Below are positions 16,249 to 23,626 of a stretch of DNA of 37,055 nucleotides, piece by piece. This DNA is from Christensenella sp. UBA4636 (GTDB taxonomy: Bacteria > Bacillota > Clostridia > Christensenellales > Borkfalkiaceae). The notes beneath the pieces are model-generated. The model ran no database searches, was not told where the DNA came from, and saw nothing but the letters and a program-made list of their open reading frames with translations. The translations under genes and the position numbers were made by a program. How positions within the stretch are numbered: position 1 is the stretch's first letter; each line of letters starts with the position of its first letter. The DNA is taken from assembly GCA_002405915.1 (NCBI GenBank), contig DHMS01000015.1, positions 28,011 to 65,065 on the forward strand. Direction: 5' to 3'.

Positions 16249-18465
16249 ATGAAGAAAATAATTTGTTGTTTAGCAACTCTTGCCGTAGCGTTCGGCGCAT
16301 TGTCCGCGCTTACTTTCGTTAAGGCGAACGCGGAAACTACGCCCGCCTTCAAAGGCGTAAGCGTTTCGCTCAATAAGGATATCGTTTTAAAATTCGAAGT
16401 CGAAAATTACACCGACGGTTACACTTTGACCTTTAATTACAAAGGCACGCCATATAACGGCGAAGTAAAGGACGGCGTTGCCGAATTTGCTTACGTAACC
16501 CCGCAGTATCTCGGCGAAACGGTAACCGCAACTATCTACGACGGCGAAAATAAAGTTGCCGAAACTAAAAAGAGCGTGAAAGAATATCTTTACGAACTTA
16601 TCCGCGCAAAAAAGACCGACAAAACTTACGAGACTATGCCTTGCGAACAATTCGTCGCAATGAAAACCCTTGCCGTAGATATGCTCTATTACGGCGCGGC
16701 GGCTCAAACAAAGTATCTTGAAAAGGATTCTTACACGCTTGTAAACGCCGATTTAACGACTGAAGAAGCGGCTTTGGCAACTAAATTCGAAGCTCCCGAC
16801 AATAGCGCGCAAGCAACGCTTAGCGGCGAAAAAGCGGGCTACGAATGGGTAAGCGCGGGCATAAGGTTTGACTATAACGTTTCTCTTTATTTCGTTATCA
16901 AGCCTTTAACCGAAAACGCCGTTTTAAAGCTCAAAGTAACCGACAAAGATGGCAATAACGAAGTTATAGACAAGTATATCGTAGAAAACGGTACTTATAA
17001 ATACCGCTATGAAAATGTCAACGTAGTAGATTTTGCTAACAAGTATACGGTAAAAGTTTTGGACGAAGAGAATAAAGAAATCGGACAGACTTTAAGCTAT
17101 TCGGTAAACACTTACGTTCTCAACATGCACGCGGATAGTGAGATGAAAGATATAACGCAAGCCGTTTACAACTACGGCGTTTCGGCTGCAAAATACAACG
17201 CTGCGGCGACTTCTACCGCTCACCTTTACGATAGCTTGAGCTTTGACGGCGAAGCAATAGCTTACGTCGGCGAAGATTTCGATTTGACTGCTTACACACT
17301 CAACAAAGTTTGCTCCGTTTGCGGACATAAAGAAGCCGTTGCGTGGGATAGCGTAGATTATACCAAACCCGATACGATAGAAAAGGGTGCAAAGACCGTC
17401 ACTTTAACCGTCGGCAACCTTTCTACTGAAATCACCGTAAAAGTTTACGAAAAGATAGTCACGCCTGAAGAAGATATTATAAAATTCGGGGATAGTGGTT
17501 GGGCAGGTTGGGCTATTGAATTTGATAGACAAGACTTATCTGCTACTGCCGGTTATTCGTCTACAAAAGGATATTTACCTAACGATTTCGTTGAACGTAT
17601 CGAGTATATTATCTGCAAAGACGAAACTACGGAATTAGGTAGCATTTACCTAGCGAAAAACGGGAGTAACGGATGTATTTCCGACGTCAATAATACATAT
17701 GAAGTTTCAGCGAATTTAATCGGTAATATGTACGCCACAACAGATGGCGAAGGTATAACTCAAAAATGGTCTAATCTCGTTTGGCTTGCTTTGCGCAATG
17801 ATTTTGAAACGGGTGCTACTTATAAAGTTAAGGCGAAGGTAATAGCAAAAGAAGGTACTTATTATGCCGACAGTGAAGCGTATATGACTAACTCCACTTT
17901 CACTACGGTTGAACCCGTGTATAATACTACGAATTTAAAAAAATCTAAGATTGTAAAAGAAGTTCCGACTAACGTTGAAAAAGACTTCTATGGATATGAA
18001 CTTGTAGGTGGTGCGTCATTGGAGGAAAAAGCTCAGGATGGCAGACAACATTTAACGGTACGTCAAGAAGGTTCTTATTATTCGACGGCTTGCATGATAG
18101 TCGGCGATAAAGTTACTTTCTATATTTATTCAAGCGTAGACGGTGAAGCAAAAATTATACTTAATACGGCGAGCGGCGATACCTATAGAGACCTTGAGGG
18201 GAGCGGTGACCCGAACGGCGTTAGAGAAGTAATTCTCAAAAACAGCTTCTCGGTTAAGTTGAACGGCACAGACCTTGTTTTGAATGACTCTGCAAAAGCT
18301 GAAGCTTACAGACAAGATACAGGTAGCTGGGATGTATGCAGACACTTTGCCGAAACCGAACTTGCAACGGTAACGGTTAAAAAAGGCTGGAACGCTATAC
18401 AATTCGTATACGAAAAAGGCGCGCAAGCTAACCTCGGCGACATTCGTTTCGAATTTGTAGCCTAA
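16249..18465 (+). CDS. Secreted multidomain protein with CBM-like C-terminus
   Basis: A 738-residue exported protein (signal peptide about 1-29, cleavage after ANA). Two copies of a related domain come first (about 30-165 and 185-345), each ending in a helix with YYGAAAQTKY or YNYGVSAAKYN. An Ig-like domain follows (about 355-410), then a distinct module (about 415-590) whose DNA is visibly more AT-rich than the rest. The C-terminal module (about 580-738) matches residues 510-665 of the lipoprotein at 8657, with near-identical DNA stretches such as that encoding ILKNSFSV. ATG 16249 follows AAAGGAG closely, so I prefer it to the in-frame upstream GTG at 16174. A clear terminator follows. It is likely a glycan-binding surface or secreted protein; no catalytic domain is recognised. 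Confidence 0.75.
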   Translation: MKKIICCLATLAVAFGALSALTFVKANAETTPAFKGVSVSLNKDIVLKFEVENYTDGYTLTFNYKGTPYNGEVKDGVAEFAYVTPQYLGETVTATIYDGENKVAETKKSVKEYLYELIRAKKTDKTYETMPCEQFVAMKTLAVDMLYYGAAAQTKYLEKDSYTLVNADLTTEEAALATKFEAPDNSAQATLSGEKAGYEWVSAGIRFDYNVSLYFVIKPLTENAVLKLKVTDKDGNNEVIDKYIVENGTYKYRYENVNVVDFANKYTVKVLDEENKEIGQTLSYSVNTYVLNMHADSEMKDITQAVYNYGVSAAKYNAAATSTAHLYDSLSFDGEAIAYVGEDFDLTAYTLNKVCSVCGHKEAVAWDSVDYTKPDTIEKGAKTVTLTVGNLSTEITVKVYEKIVTPEEDIIKFGDSGWAGWAIEFDRQDLSATAGYSSTKGYLPNDFVERIEYIICKDETTELGSIYLAKNGSNGCISDVNNTYEVSANLIGNMYATTDGEGITQKWSNLVWLALRNDFETGATYKVKAKVIAKEGTYYADSEAYMTNSTFTTVEPVYNTTNLKKSKIVKEVPTNVEKDFYGYELVGGASLEEKAQDGRQHLTVRQEGSYYSTACMIVGDKVTFYIYSSVDGEAKIILNTASGDTYRDLEGSGDPNGVREVILKNSFSVKLNGTDLVLNDSAKAEAYRQDTGSWDVCRHFAETELATVTVKKGWNAIQFVYEKGAQANLGDIRFEFVA

Positions 18466-18477
18466 CTTCAATCACTG

Positions 18478-18518
18478 AAAAAATTTCCGTGGAGTATCAT
18501 CTCTGCGGAAATTTTTTT
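18478..18518 (+). terminator. Intrinsic terminator after the carbohydrate locus
   Basis: The arms AAAAAATTTCCG (18478-18489) and CGGAAATTTTTTT (18506-18518), with an inner GGAG/CTCT pairing, form a strong stem ending in a T run. Confidence 0.85.
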
Positions 18519-18550
18519 AAGTTAAAAATTGAAAGTTGAAAAAGGAAAAA

Positions 18551-18695
18551 ATGTCCCGATTTTGCGATTAGGGACATGATTAGGGACATTTTTTGTCCTC
18601 AGACCCATGATTAGGGACATGTTTAGGGACATTTTTTGTCCTCAAACCCGTGATTAGGGACATGTTTAGGGACATTTTGGTTTGACTTTTGTCCT
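18551..18695 (+). repeat. 43-bp iterons of AGGGACAT upstream of the AlbA_2 gene
   Basis: AGGGACAT occurs at 18570, 18613 and 18656 and again at 18582, 18625 and 18668: three units of exactly 43 bp, each with two motifs 12 bp apart. Each unit has a following inverted TGTCCT (18594, 18637, 18690), and an inverted ATGTCCC lies at 18551. The last TGTCCT sits inside the promoter spacer. This is the arrangement expected of a multi-site operator. Confidence 0.75.
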
Positions 18696-18710
18696 TAATT
18701 TTGGTATACT
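18682..18710 (+). promoter_or_regulatory. Sigma-A promoter of the AlbA_2 gene
   Basis: TTGACT (18682-18687), 17-nt spacer, TATACT (18705-18710), with a TGG extension before the -10. One iteron half-site (TGTCCT) lies in the spacer. Confidence 0.8.
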
Positions 18711-18740
18711 AACATTGAAATCATTTGTCGGAGGTTTGAG

Positions 18741-20093
18741 ATGATAAATTTCGGACACGAAACGGAAGAACTCGAATTTAAGAAAAGCACTAACGAATTG
18801 CGCGAAGCAATGAAAGACATAGTAGCAATTCTTAACAAACATGAAAAAGGCGTTTTATATTTCGGTGTTGCGCCAAACGGCGACGTAAAAGGGTTGCAGA
18901 TTGTGGAATCGACTTTACGTGACGTTTCAAGAGTTGTTTATGAAAGCATAAAGCCGCAAGTTTATCCGCAGATTCAGAAAGTTACGATTGACGGTTGCGA
19001 TATTATCGAAGTAAAATTCAGCGGGAAGAATAAACCGTACTCCGCGTACGGGAAATACTACGTCCGAGTTGCCGACGAAAGCAAAGAACTAACTCCTTCC
19101 GAACTCAAAGATATGATGTTGGAAAAGGAATATTCCGAGCATTGGGAGCAATTTGTGACGGACTATACGTTAAAAGACGTTGACGAAGCCGCACTCAAAG
19201 AGTTTTACGACCATGCAACCGCTTGCGGAAGGCTTTTAGACGACGGATATAGTGTTGAAAAATTACTTAATAAGCTCGGTTTGTTGAAGAACGGCAAATT
19301 GAATAACGCGGGCTACGTTTTGTTCGGAAACAACGGTCCCGTAACTCTCAAAATGGCTGTGTTCGCAAGCGACGAAAAGTTGACGTTCTTGGATATAAAC
19401 AGAACGGAAGATAACATTTTTAGGTTAGTAGACGTTGCTCTTACTTACGTTAAAAAGAATATCCGTTGGCGCGCCGAAATCGGAAGCGTTACAAGAGAAG
19501 AAATTCCCGAAATTCCTTTGAGGGCATTGCGTGAAATCGTGATAAACAGCTTTGCTCATGCGGAATACGGAACGGGTTCTCAACACGAAATCGATATTCA
19601 CCCCGGCAAGGTCGTTATATATAACCCGGGAACGTTTCCGCCGGAGTATTCGCCCGAGGACTTTGCGACTAAAAACTTACCGTCGATTATACGAAACGAA
19701 TTGATTGCAAAAACGCTTTATCTTTGCCATGACATTGAATCGTTCGGGAGCGGGTTTAAGCGTGTTTATAATCTGTGCAGAGCCGAAAACGTTGTTTGCG
19801 CTTATGAAAAAACGCCGATAGGTTTCTCGTTCATATTCTTAAGGAACAATCCTAACGATAAGCCGAATAATGTTACTACGGTGAAGCAAAATGCGCCTGT
19901 TATTCTGACGAAAACAGAGAAAACCGTTTACGACTTATTAAAAGCTCAACCGAATTTAACTCGTGAAGAAATTGCAATAGAGATTTCAAAATCGGCAAAA
20001 ACAATTCAAAGGGCGTTGGACGGGTTAAAAGAGAAAGGAGTTATTTCTCGCGTCGGCACTACTCGCAACGGATATTGGCAGATTACAAATTGA
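18741..20093 (+). CDS. AlbA_2 (Schlafen-type) DNA-binding regulator with ATPase-like and wHTH parts
   Basis: A 450-residue protein of the family often called AlbA_2 or divergent AAA-4 transcriptional regulators. Residues about 6-125 form the AlbA_2 domain (TEELEFKKS, ILYFGV-like core, YYVRVADESKELTPSE). About 240-370 resemble the C-terminal ATP-binding region of this family (LREIVINSFAHAEYGTG, IESFGSGFKRVYNLC). The last 65 residues read as a winged helix (LTREEIAIEISKSAKTIQRA). A strong ribosome binding site (GGAGG) lies 7 nt upstream. The gene stands alone between the carbohydrate locus terminator and a repeat island. The iterons overlapping its promoter suggest autoregulation. Members occur in many contexts, including defence islands and mobile elements, so its physiological target is not predictable. 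Confidence 0.82.
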   Translation: MINFGHETEELEFKKSTNELREAMKDIVAILNKHEKGVLYFGVAPNGDVKGLQIVESTLRDVSRVVYESIKPQVYPQIQKVTIDGCDIIEVKFSGKNKPYSAYGKYYVRVADESKELTPSELKDMMLEKEYSEHWEQFVTDYTLKDVDEAALKEFYDHATACGRLLDDGYSVEKLLNKLGLLKNGKLNNAGYVLFGNNGPVTLKMAVFASDEKLTFLDINRTEDNIFRLVDVALTYVKKNIRWRAEIGSVTREEIPEIPLRALREIVINSFAHAEYGTGSQHEIDIHPGKVVIYNPGTFPPEYSPEDFATKNLPSIIRNELIAKTLYLCHDIESFGSGFKRVYNLCRAENVVCAYEKTPIGFSFIFLRNNPNDKPNNVTTVKQNAPVILTKTEKTVYDLLKAQPNLTREEIAIEISKSAKTIQRALDGLKEKGVISRVGTTRNGYWQITN

Positions 20094-20125
20094 AAATTGC
20101 CCTAACGCCGCAAAAGCGGCACATT

Positions 20126-20225
20126 TTGTCACTGCGTGCGCCGGCGCCCTCAGTTACGTACGTTTTAGTACGCGCCTATCGGTCGTCGTCACCAGCTGTG
20201 CCAAACTGCACCACTCTTCACCCTA
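20126..20225 (+). repeat. GC-rich dispersed element R, copy 1
   Basis: It begins TTGTCACTGCGTGC and contains CAGTTACGTACG and AGTACGCGCC. It aligns along its length with 34922-35020. Both copies start within about 35 bp of a gene's stop codon. Confidence 0.65.
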
Positions 20226-20263
20226 AAAATTCTAACAAAAGCAAATTGAAAGTTGTCCAAAAT

Positions 20264-20323
20264 CGACATTCCCCCTTGTGGGGAAGGGGGACCGCCTTAA
20301 AATGGCGGTGGATGAGGGGATAA
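20264..20323 (+). repeat. Palindromic dispersed repeat P6
   Basis: CGACATTCCCCCTTG, TGGGGAAGGGGGACCG, a variant CCGCC/GGCGG stem with a TTAAAAT loop, then GGTGGATGAGGGGATA. The changed loop and stem keep base pairing, which points to conserved RNA or DNA structure. Confidence 0.8.
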
Positions 20324-20331
20324 TAAAGTAA

Positions 20332-20425
20332 ATCGATATTTGCGCCTATGGCGCAATCGATATGCAGCAAAGCTGCTCGATATTTGCCCATACGCGGGCA
20401 ATCGATATTCGCACATAAAGTGCGA
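20332..20425 (+). repeat. ATCGATAT-linked mini-hairpin array (long)
   Basis: Four short hairpins with different stems (TTGCGC/GGCGCA, GCAGC/GCTGC, TTGCCC/GGGCAA, TCGCAC/GTGCGA) are joined by the nearly constant linker ATCGATAT (20332, 20356, 20377 as TCGATAT, 20401). Linkers are constant and stems vary but stay self-complementary. It is not a CRISPR: units are about 22 bp and there are no unique spacers. No coding frame is supported in 20094-20694. Confidence 0.7.
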
Positions 20426-20538
20426 GCGAAAGAGGATTTGAAATATTATATAATTCGTCCGCAATTTTCAATTTTCAACTCTCATCTTTCAACTTGTTGA
20501 GTGCAAACATAAAAATACCGAAAACGGTTGAAAAACGG

Positions 20539-20567
20539 TTGCAATTTATTCTTATATATGATAAAAT
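20539..20567 (+). promoter_or_regulatory. Sigma-A promoter of the rpsB operon
   Basis: TTGCAA (20539-20544), 17-nt spacer, TAAAAT (20562-20567). The leader to the rpsB start is about 120 nt. Confidence 0.75.
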
Positions 20568-20614
20568 AGCACCGTATGAAAATTCACACTTGCTTTAAGC
20601 GCGGGAATTCCGTG

Positions 20615-20649
20615 GCAACGCAAAATTCTTTTACTCGTGCGTTGCGTTT
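20615..20649 (+). promoter_or_regulatory. Terminator-like hairpin in the rpsB leader
   Basis: GCAACGCA (20615-20622) pairs with TGCGTTGC (20638-20645), followed by GTTTT. It lies between promoter and start codon, so it may be a transcription attenuator or a ribosomal-protein autoregulatory leader. I do not recognise it as a named leader family. Confidence 0.5.
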
Positions 20650-20694
20650 TCCCCTTTAAAAGGCTTGGCAAGGAGGATTAACGGAGGTACAACA

Positions 20695-21516
20695 ATGGAA
20701 GTTACCACTATGAAGCAGCTTCTCGAAGCCGGCGTACATTTCGGTCACCAGACGAGAAGATGGAACCCTAAGATGAAGAAGTATATCTTCGGCGCAAGAA
20801 ACGATATTCATATCATTGACTTGCAAATCACCATTAAGCTTATCGAATCGGCATATAGATTCGTTGCCGACAGCGTTAAGGACAACAAGACCGTTCTTTT
20901 CGTAGGCACCAAACGCCAAGCGCAGGAAGCTATCCAGCAGGAAGCGGAACGTTGCGGCATGTATTACGTTAACAATCGTTGGCTCGGCGGCACGCTCACC
21001 AACTTCAAAACCATTCGTTCGAGAGTTGAAAGGCTCAACAAGCTCGACCAGATGGAAAAAACGGGCGAATTCGACCTTCTTCCTAAAAAGGAAGTTTTGG
21101 CACTCAAAGCGGAAAGAGAAAAACTCAATCTTAACCTCGGCGGTATAAGAGAAATGAGAACTCTCCCCGACATTATGTTCGTAGTTGACCCGTCCTGCGA
21201 AGAAATCGCGGTTAAGGAAGCAAAGAAGCTCGGTATCCCGGTAGTAGCTATCACCGATACCAACTGCAACCCGGACCTTATCGATTACGTTATCTCCGCT
21301 AACGACGACGCTATCAAAGCGGTTAAGCTCATCACTTCCATTATCGCGGACGCGGTTATCGAAGGCAAGCAAGGCGAAGACGCGGTTATCAGAATGAGAG
21401 AAGAAGCCGCTAAGGCTAAGGCGGAAGCTCTCGCGGCAACCGCTCCCGCAGTTGAAGAAGTTAAAGAAGAAGTAGCGGTTGAAGCTACCGAAGCAACCGA
21501 AGAAAAAGCAGAGTAA
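20695..21516 (+). CDS. rpsB: Ribosomal protein S2
   Basis: A 273-residue small-subunit protein S2, which binds late to the 30S platform. The core is unmistakable: MKQLLEAGVHFGHQTRRWNP, NNRWLGGTLTNF and IVDPSCEEIAVKEA-like segments. The C-terminal 40 residues form an acidic Ala/Glu-rich tail longer than in Bacillus. ATG 20695 follows ACGGAGG closely and gives an N-terminus like other S2 proteins; an upstream in-frame codon at 20665 overlaps the first of two Shine-Dalgarno sequences and is unlikely. It is the first gene of the translation/envelope operon, with tsf 78 nt downstream. Confidence 0.97.
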   Translation: MEVTTMKQLLEAGVHFGHQTRRWNPKMKKYIFGARNDIHIIDLQITIKLIESAYRFVADSVKDNKTVLFVGTKRQAQEAIQQEAERCGMYYVNNRWLGGTLTNFKTIRSRVERLNKLDQMEKTGEFDLLPKKEVLALKAEREKLNLNLGGIREMRTLPDIMFVVDPSCEEIAVKEAKKLGIPVVAITDTNCNPDLIDYVISANDDAIKAVKLITSIIADAVIEGKQGEDAVIRMREEAAKAKAEALAATAPAVEEVKEEVAVEATEATEEKAE

Positions 21517-21540
21517 GCTATTTTTAGCCGAAAAAGCTAT

Positions 21541-21568
21541 GATATCACTTTGATATCATTTTGATATT
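21541..21568 (+). repeat. Short GATATCA repeats between rpsB and tsf
   Basis: GATATCA occurs at 21541 and 21552, with a diverged third copy (GATATTA) at 21563, each 11 bp apart. It may be simple-sequence expansion or a protein-binding site. Confidence 0.35.
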
Positions 21569-21594
21569 ACAAAATATATTTTAGGAGACGAATT

Positions 21595-22254
21595 ATGAGT
21601 TTTACTGTACAAGACGTAAAAACTTTGCGTGAAAGAACGGGCTGCGGCATGATGGATTGCAAGACGGCTCTTACCGAAACGAACGGCGATATGGACAAAG
21701 CCGTTGACTATTTGAGAGAAAAAGGCATGGCAAAAGCCGCTAAAAAGGCGGGCAGAATCGCTGCCGAAGGTATCGTTGACAGCTACATTCACATGGGCGG
21801 CAAAATCGGCGTACTTTTGGAACTTAACTGCGAAACCGACTTCGTTGCAAGAGGCGACCAGTTCAAGAACCTCGCGCACGACATCTGCTTGCACATTGCT
21901 GCCGCTAACCCGCAGTACCTTACCGCGGAAGAAGTTCCCGCAGACGTTCTCGAAAAAGAGAAGGCTATTCTCAAAGCTCAGGCTCTCGAAGAGGGCAAGC
22001 CCGCAGCAATCGTCGAAAGAATGGTTGAAGGCAGAATTAAGAGCTTCTACGACGACAACTGCCTTATGAACCAGAAGTTCGTTAAAGACCCGTCCAAGAC
22101 CATTAACCAGCTTGTAGTCGAAGCTACCGCAACCATCGGCGAAAAGATTTCCGTAAGAAGATTTGTTCGCTTCGAAATGGGCGAAGGCTTGCAGAAGAAG
22201 AGCGAAAACCTTGCCGACGAAGTAGCCGCGCAGGTTGAAAAGATGAAGAAATAA
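21595..22254 (+). CDS. tsf: Elongation factor Ts
   Basis: EF-Ts recycles EF-Tu by releasing GDP. The protein has the N-terminal UBA-like domain with RERTGCGMMDCKTAL and the EF-Tu-contacting ELNCETDFVAR segment. At 219 residues it is the compact form seen in many Clostridia, lacking the larger C-terminal domain of the Escherichia coli protein. AGGAG lies about 8 nt upstream of ATG. A hairpin-plus-T-run follows before pyrH, so part of transcription may stop here. Confidence 0.97.
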   Translation: MSFTVQDVKTLRERTGCGMMDCKTALTETNGDMDKAVDYLREKGMAKAAKKAGRIAAEGIVDSYIHMGGKIGVLLELNCETDFVARGDQFKNLAHDICLHIAAANPQYLTAEEVPADVLEKEKAILKAQALEEGKPAAIVERMVEGRIKSFYDDNCLMNQKFVKDPSKTINQLVVEATATIGEKISVRRFVRFEMGEGLQKKSENLADEVAAQVEKMKK

Positions 22255-22264
22255 AAACGCAGGA

Positions 22265-22301
22265 GAGGAAACATTACGAAATACGCAGTGTTTCCTCTTT
22301 T
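22265..22301 (+). terminator. Terminator or attenuator between tsf and pyrH
   Basis: GAGGAAACA (22265-22273) pairs with TGTTTCCTC (22289-22297), followed by TTTT. It probably lowers expression of the downstream genes relative to rpsB-tsf. Confidence 0.75.
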
Positions 22302-22326
22302 CAAAATTTGCCTTTTTAAGAGAAAA

Positions 22327-23034
22327 ATGAACGATAAAATCAAGTATAAAAGAATACTTTTAAAGATAAGCGGCGAGGCTCTCGCCGGAGAAAAGGGCTT
22401 CGGCTTTGACCAAGAGTTTATTGATAAAGTCGTGGACCAGCTCGTGTACTTAAACAAAGAGGGCGTTGAAATAGGCATAGTCGTCGGCGGCGGAAACTTC
22501 TGGCGCGGCAGACAAGGGTATAGCATGGAACGCACGACCGCGGACTACATGGGTATGCTTGCAACCGCTATGAACGCGCTCGCTTTGCAAGACGCTATCG
22601 AAAAGAAAGGCGTTTCCACCCGCGTGCAGACGGCTATCGACATCAATAAGGTTGCCGAGCCTTATATTCGCCGCAAAGCCATAAGTCACTTAACAAAGGG
22701 CAGAATAGTCATTTTTGCGGGCGGCACGGGTTGTCCGTTCTTCTCAACGGATACGGCGGCTGCATTACGCGCGGCGGAAATCGACGCGGACGTTATACTT
22801 TTAGCCAAGAACGTAGACGGAATTTACGACAGCGACCCCAAGCTTAACCCGGCAGCCAAAAAGTACGACGAAATCACTTATATGGAGTTTATACGCGAAG
22901 GGTTAAAGGCTATGGACACCACAGCCGTTACCATTTGCATGGAAAACAAAACGCCTATCCTTTGCTTCGGATTAGGCGAAGACACAGTTATCAAAGCCGT
23001 TTGCGGAGAAAAGCTCGGCACGGTAATAAAATAA
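22327..23034 (+). CDS. pyrH: UMP kinase
   Basis: The bacterial amino-acid-kinase-type enzyme that phosphorylates UMP to UDP for nucleic acid and envelope precursors. The 235-residue protein has the family N-terminus KRILLKISGEALAG, the GGGNFWRG UMP-binding segment, and GGTGCPFFSTDTAAALRA near the middle. ATG 22327 is chosen by homology; the in-frame codon at 22288 lies inside the preceding terminator stem. The ribosome binding site is weak (AAGAG). frr follows 16 nt downstream, the standard gene pair. Confidence 0.96.
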   Translation: MNDKIKYKRILLKISGEALAGEKGFGFDQEFIDKVVDQLVYLNKEGVEIGIVVGGGNFWRGRQGYSMERTTADYMGMLATAMNALALQDAIEKKGVSTRVQTAIDINKVAEPYIRRKAISHLTKGRIVIFAGGTGCPFFSTDTAAALRAAEIDADVILLAKNVDGIYDSDPKLNPAAKKYDEITYMEFIREGLKAMDTTAVTICMENKTPILCFGLGEDTVIKAVCGEKLGTVIK

Positions 23035-23050
23035 AAAAAGGAGACCGATT

Positions 23051-23626
23051 ATGGCAGCAGATATGGAAAAAATCGAGATGATACTTCTCGAAACGCAGGA
23101 AAAAATGGACAAAACGGTAGGCGTTTTAAAGTCCGATTATCTTCAGGTAAGAGTCGGCAGAGCCAACCCGCACGTTCTCGACAAAGTTCTCGTGGACTTT
23201 TACGGTCAGCCTACGCCTATTAACCAAGTCGGCAACATTTCCGTTCAAGACGGCAAATGCCTCGTTATCGCGCCGTGGGATAAATCGCTTTTAAAGAACG
23301 TGGAAAAGGCTATTATTATATCGAACATAGGTATCACGCCGACTAACGACGGCAACGTTATCCGCCTCGTTTTCCCGGACTTGACCGCTGAAAGGCGCGT
23401 TGAGATAAGCAAACAGGTTAAAAAGATGGGCGAGGACTGCAAGGTTGCCGTCCGCAATATCCGCCGCGATATGCTTGACCTTTTCAAAAAGATGAAAACG
23501 GCGAAAGAGATAACCGAGGACGAATATGCTTCCTACGAAAAGGAAATAGAAGATTCGACGAAGAACGCGATTTCGGTTGTTGAAAAACTTCAAGCCGAAA
23601 AGGAAAAGGAAGTCCTTACCGTATAA
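23051..23626 (+). CDS. frr: Ribosome recycling factor
   Basis: RRF splits post-termination ribosomes together with EF-G. The 191-residue protein shows the conserved LQVRVGRANPHVLDKV, VDFYGQPTPINQ and DLTAERRVEISKQVKKMGEDCKVAVRNIRRD blocks of the three-helix and beta domains. AAGGAG precedes the ATG by 8 nt. Its TAA shares one base with the ATG of uppS (TAATG), which implies translational coupling. Confidence 0.97.
   Translation: MAADMEKIEMILLETQEKMDKTVGVLKSDYLQVRVGRANPHVLDKVLVDFYGQPTPINQVGNISVQDGKCLVIAPWDKSLLKNVEKAIIISNIGITPTNDGNVIRLVFPDLTAERRVEISKQVKKMGEDCKVAVRNIRRDMLDLFKKMKTAKEITEDEYASYEKEIEDSTKNAISVVEKLQAEKEKEVLTV

Noticed and set aside
18551..18695. CRISPR array or minisatellite coding repeat
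   Set aside because: Only three units of 43 bp with no unique spacers and no open frame; position over a promoter fits an operator better.
20332..20425. CRISPR array
   Set aside because: Units are about 22 bp, the changing parts are themselves self-complementary hairpins, and no cas gene is present.
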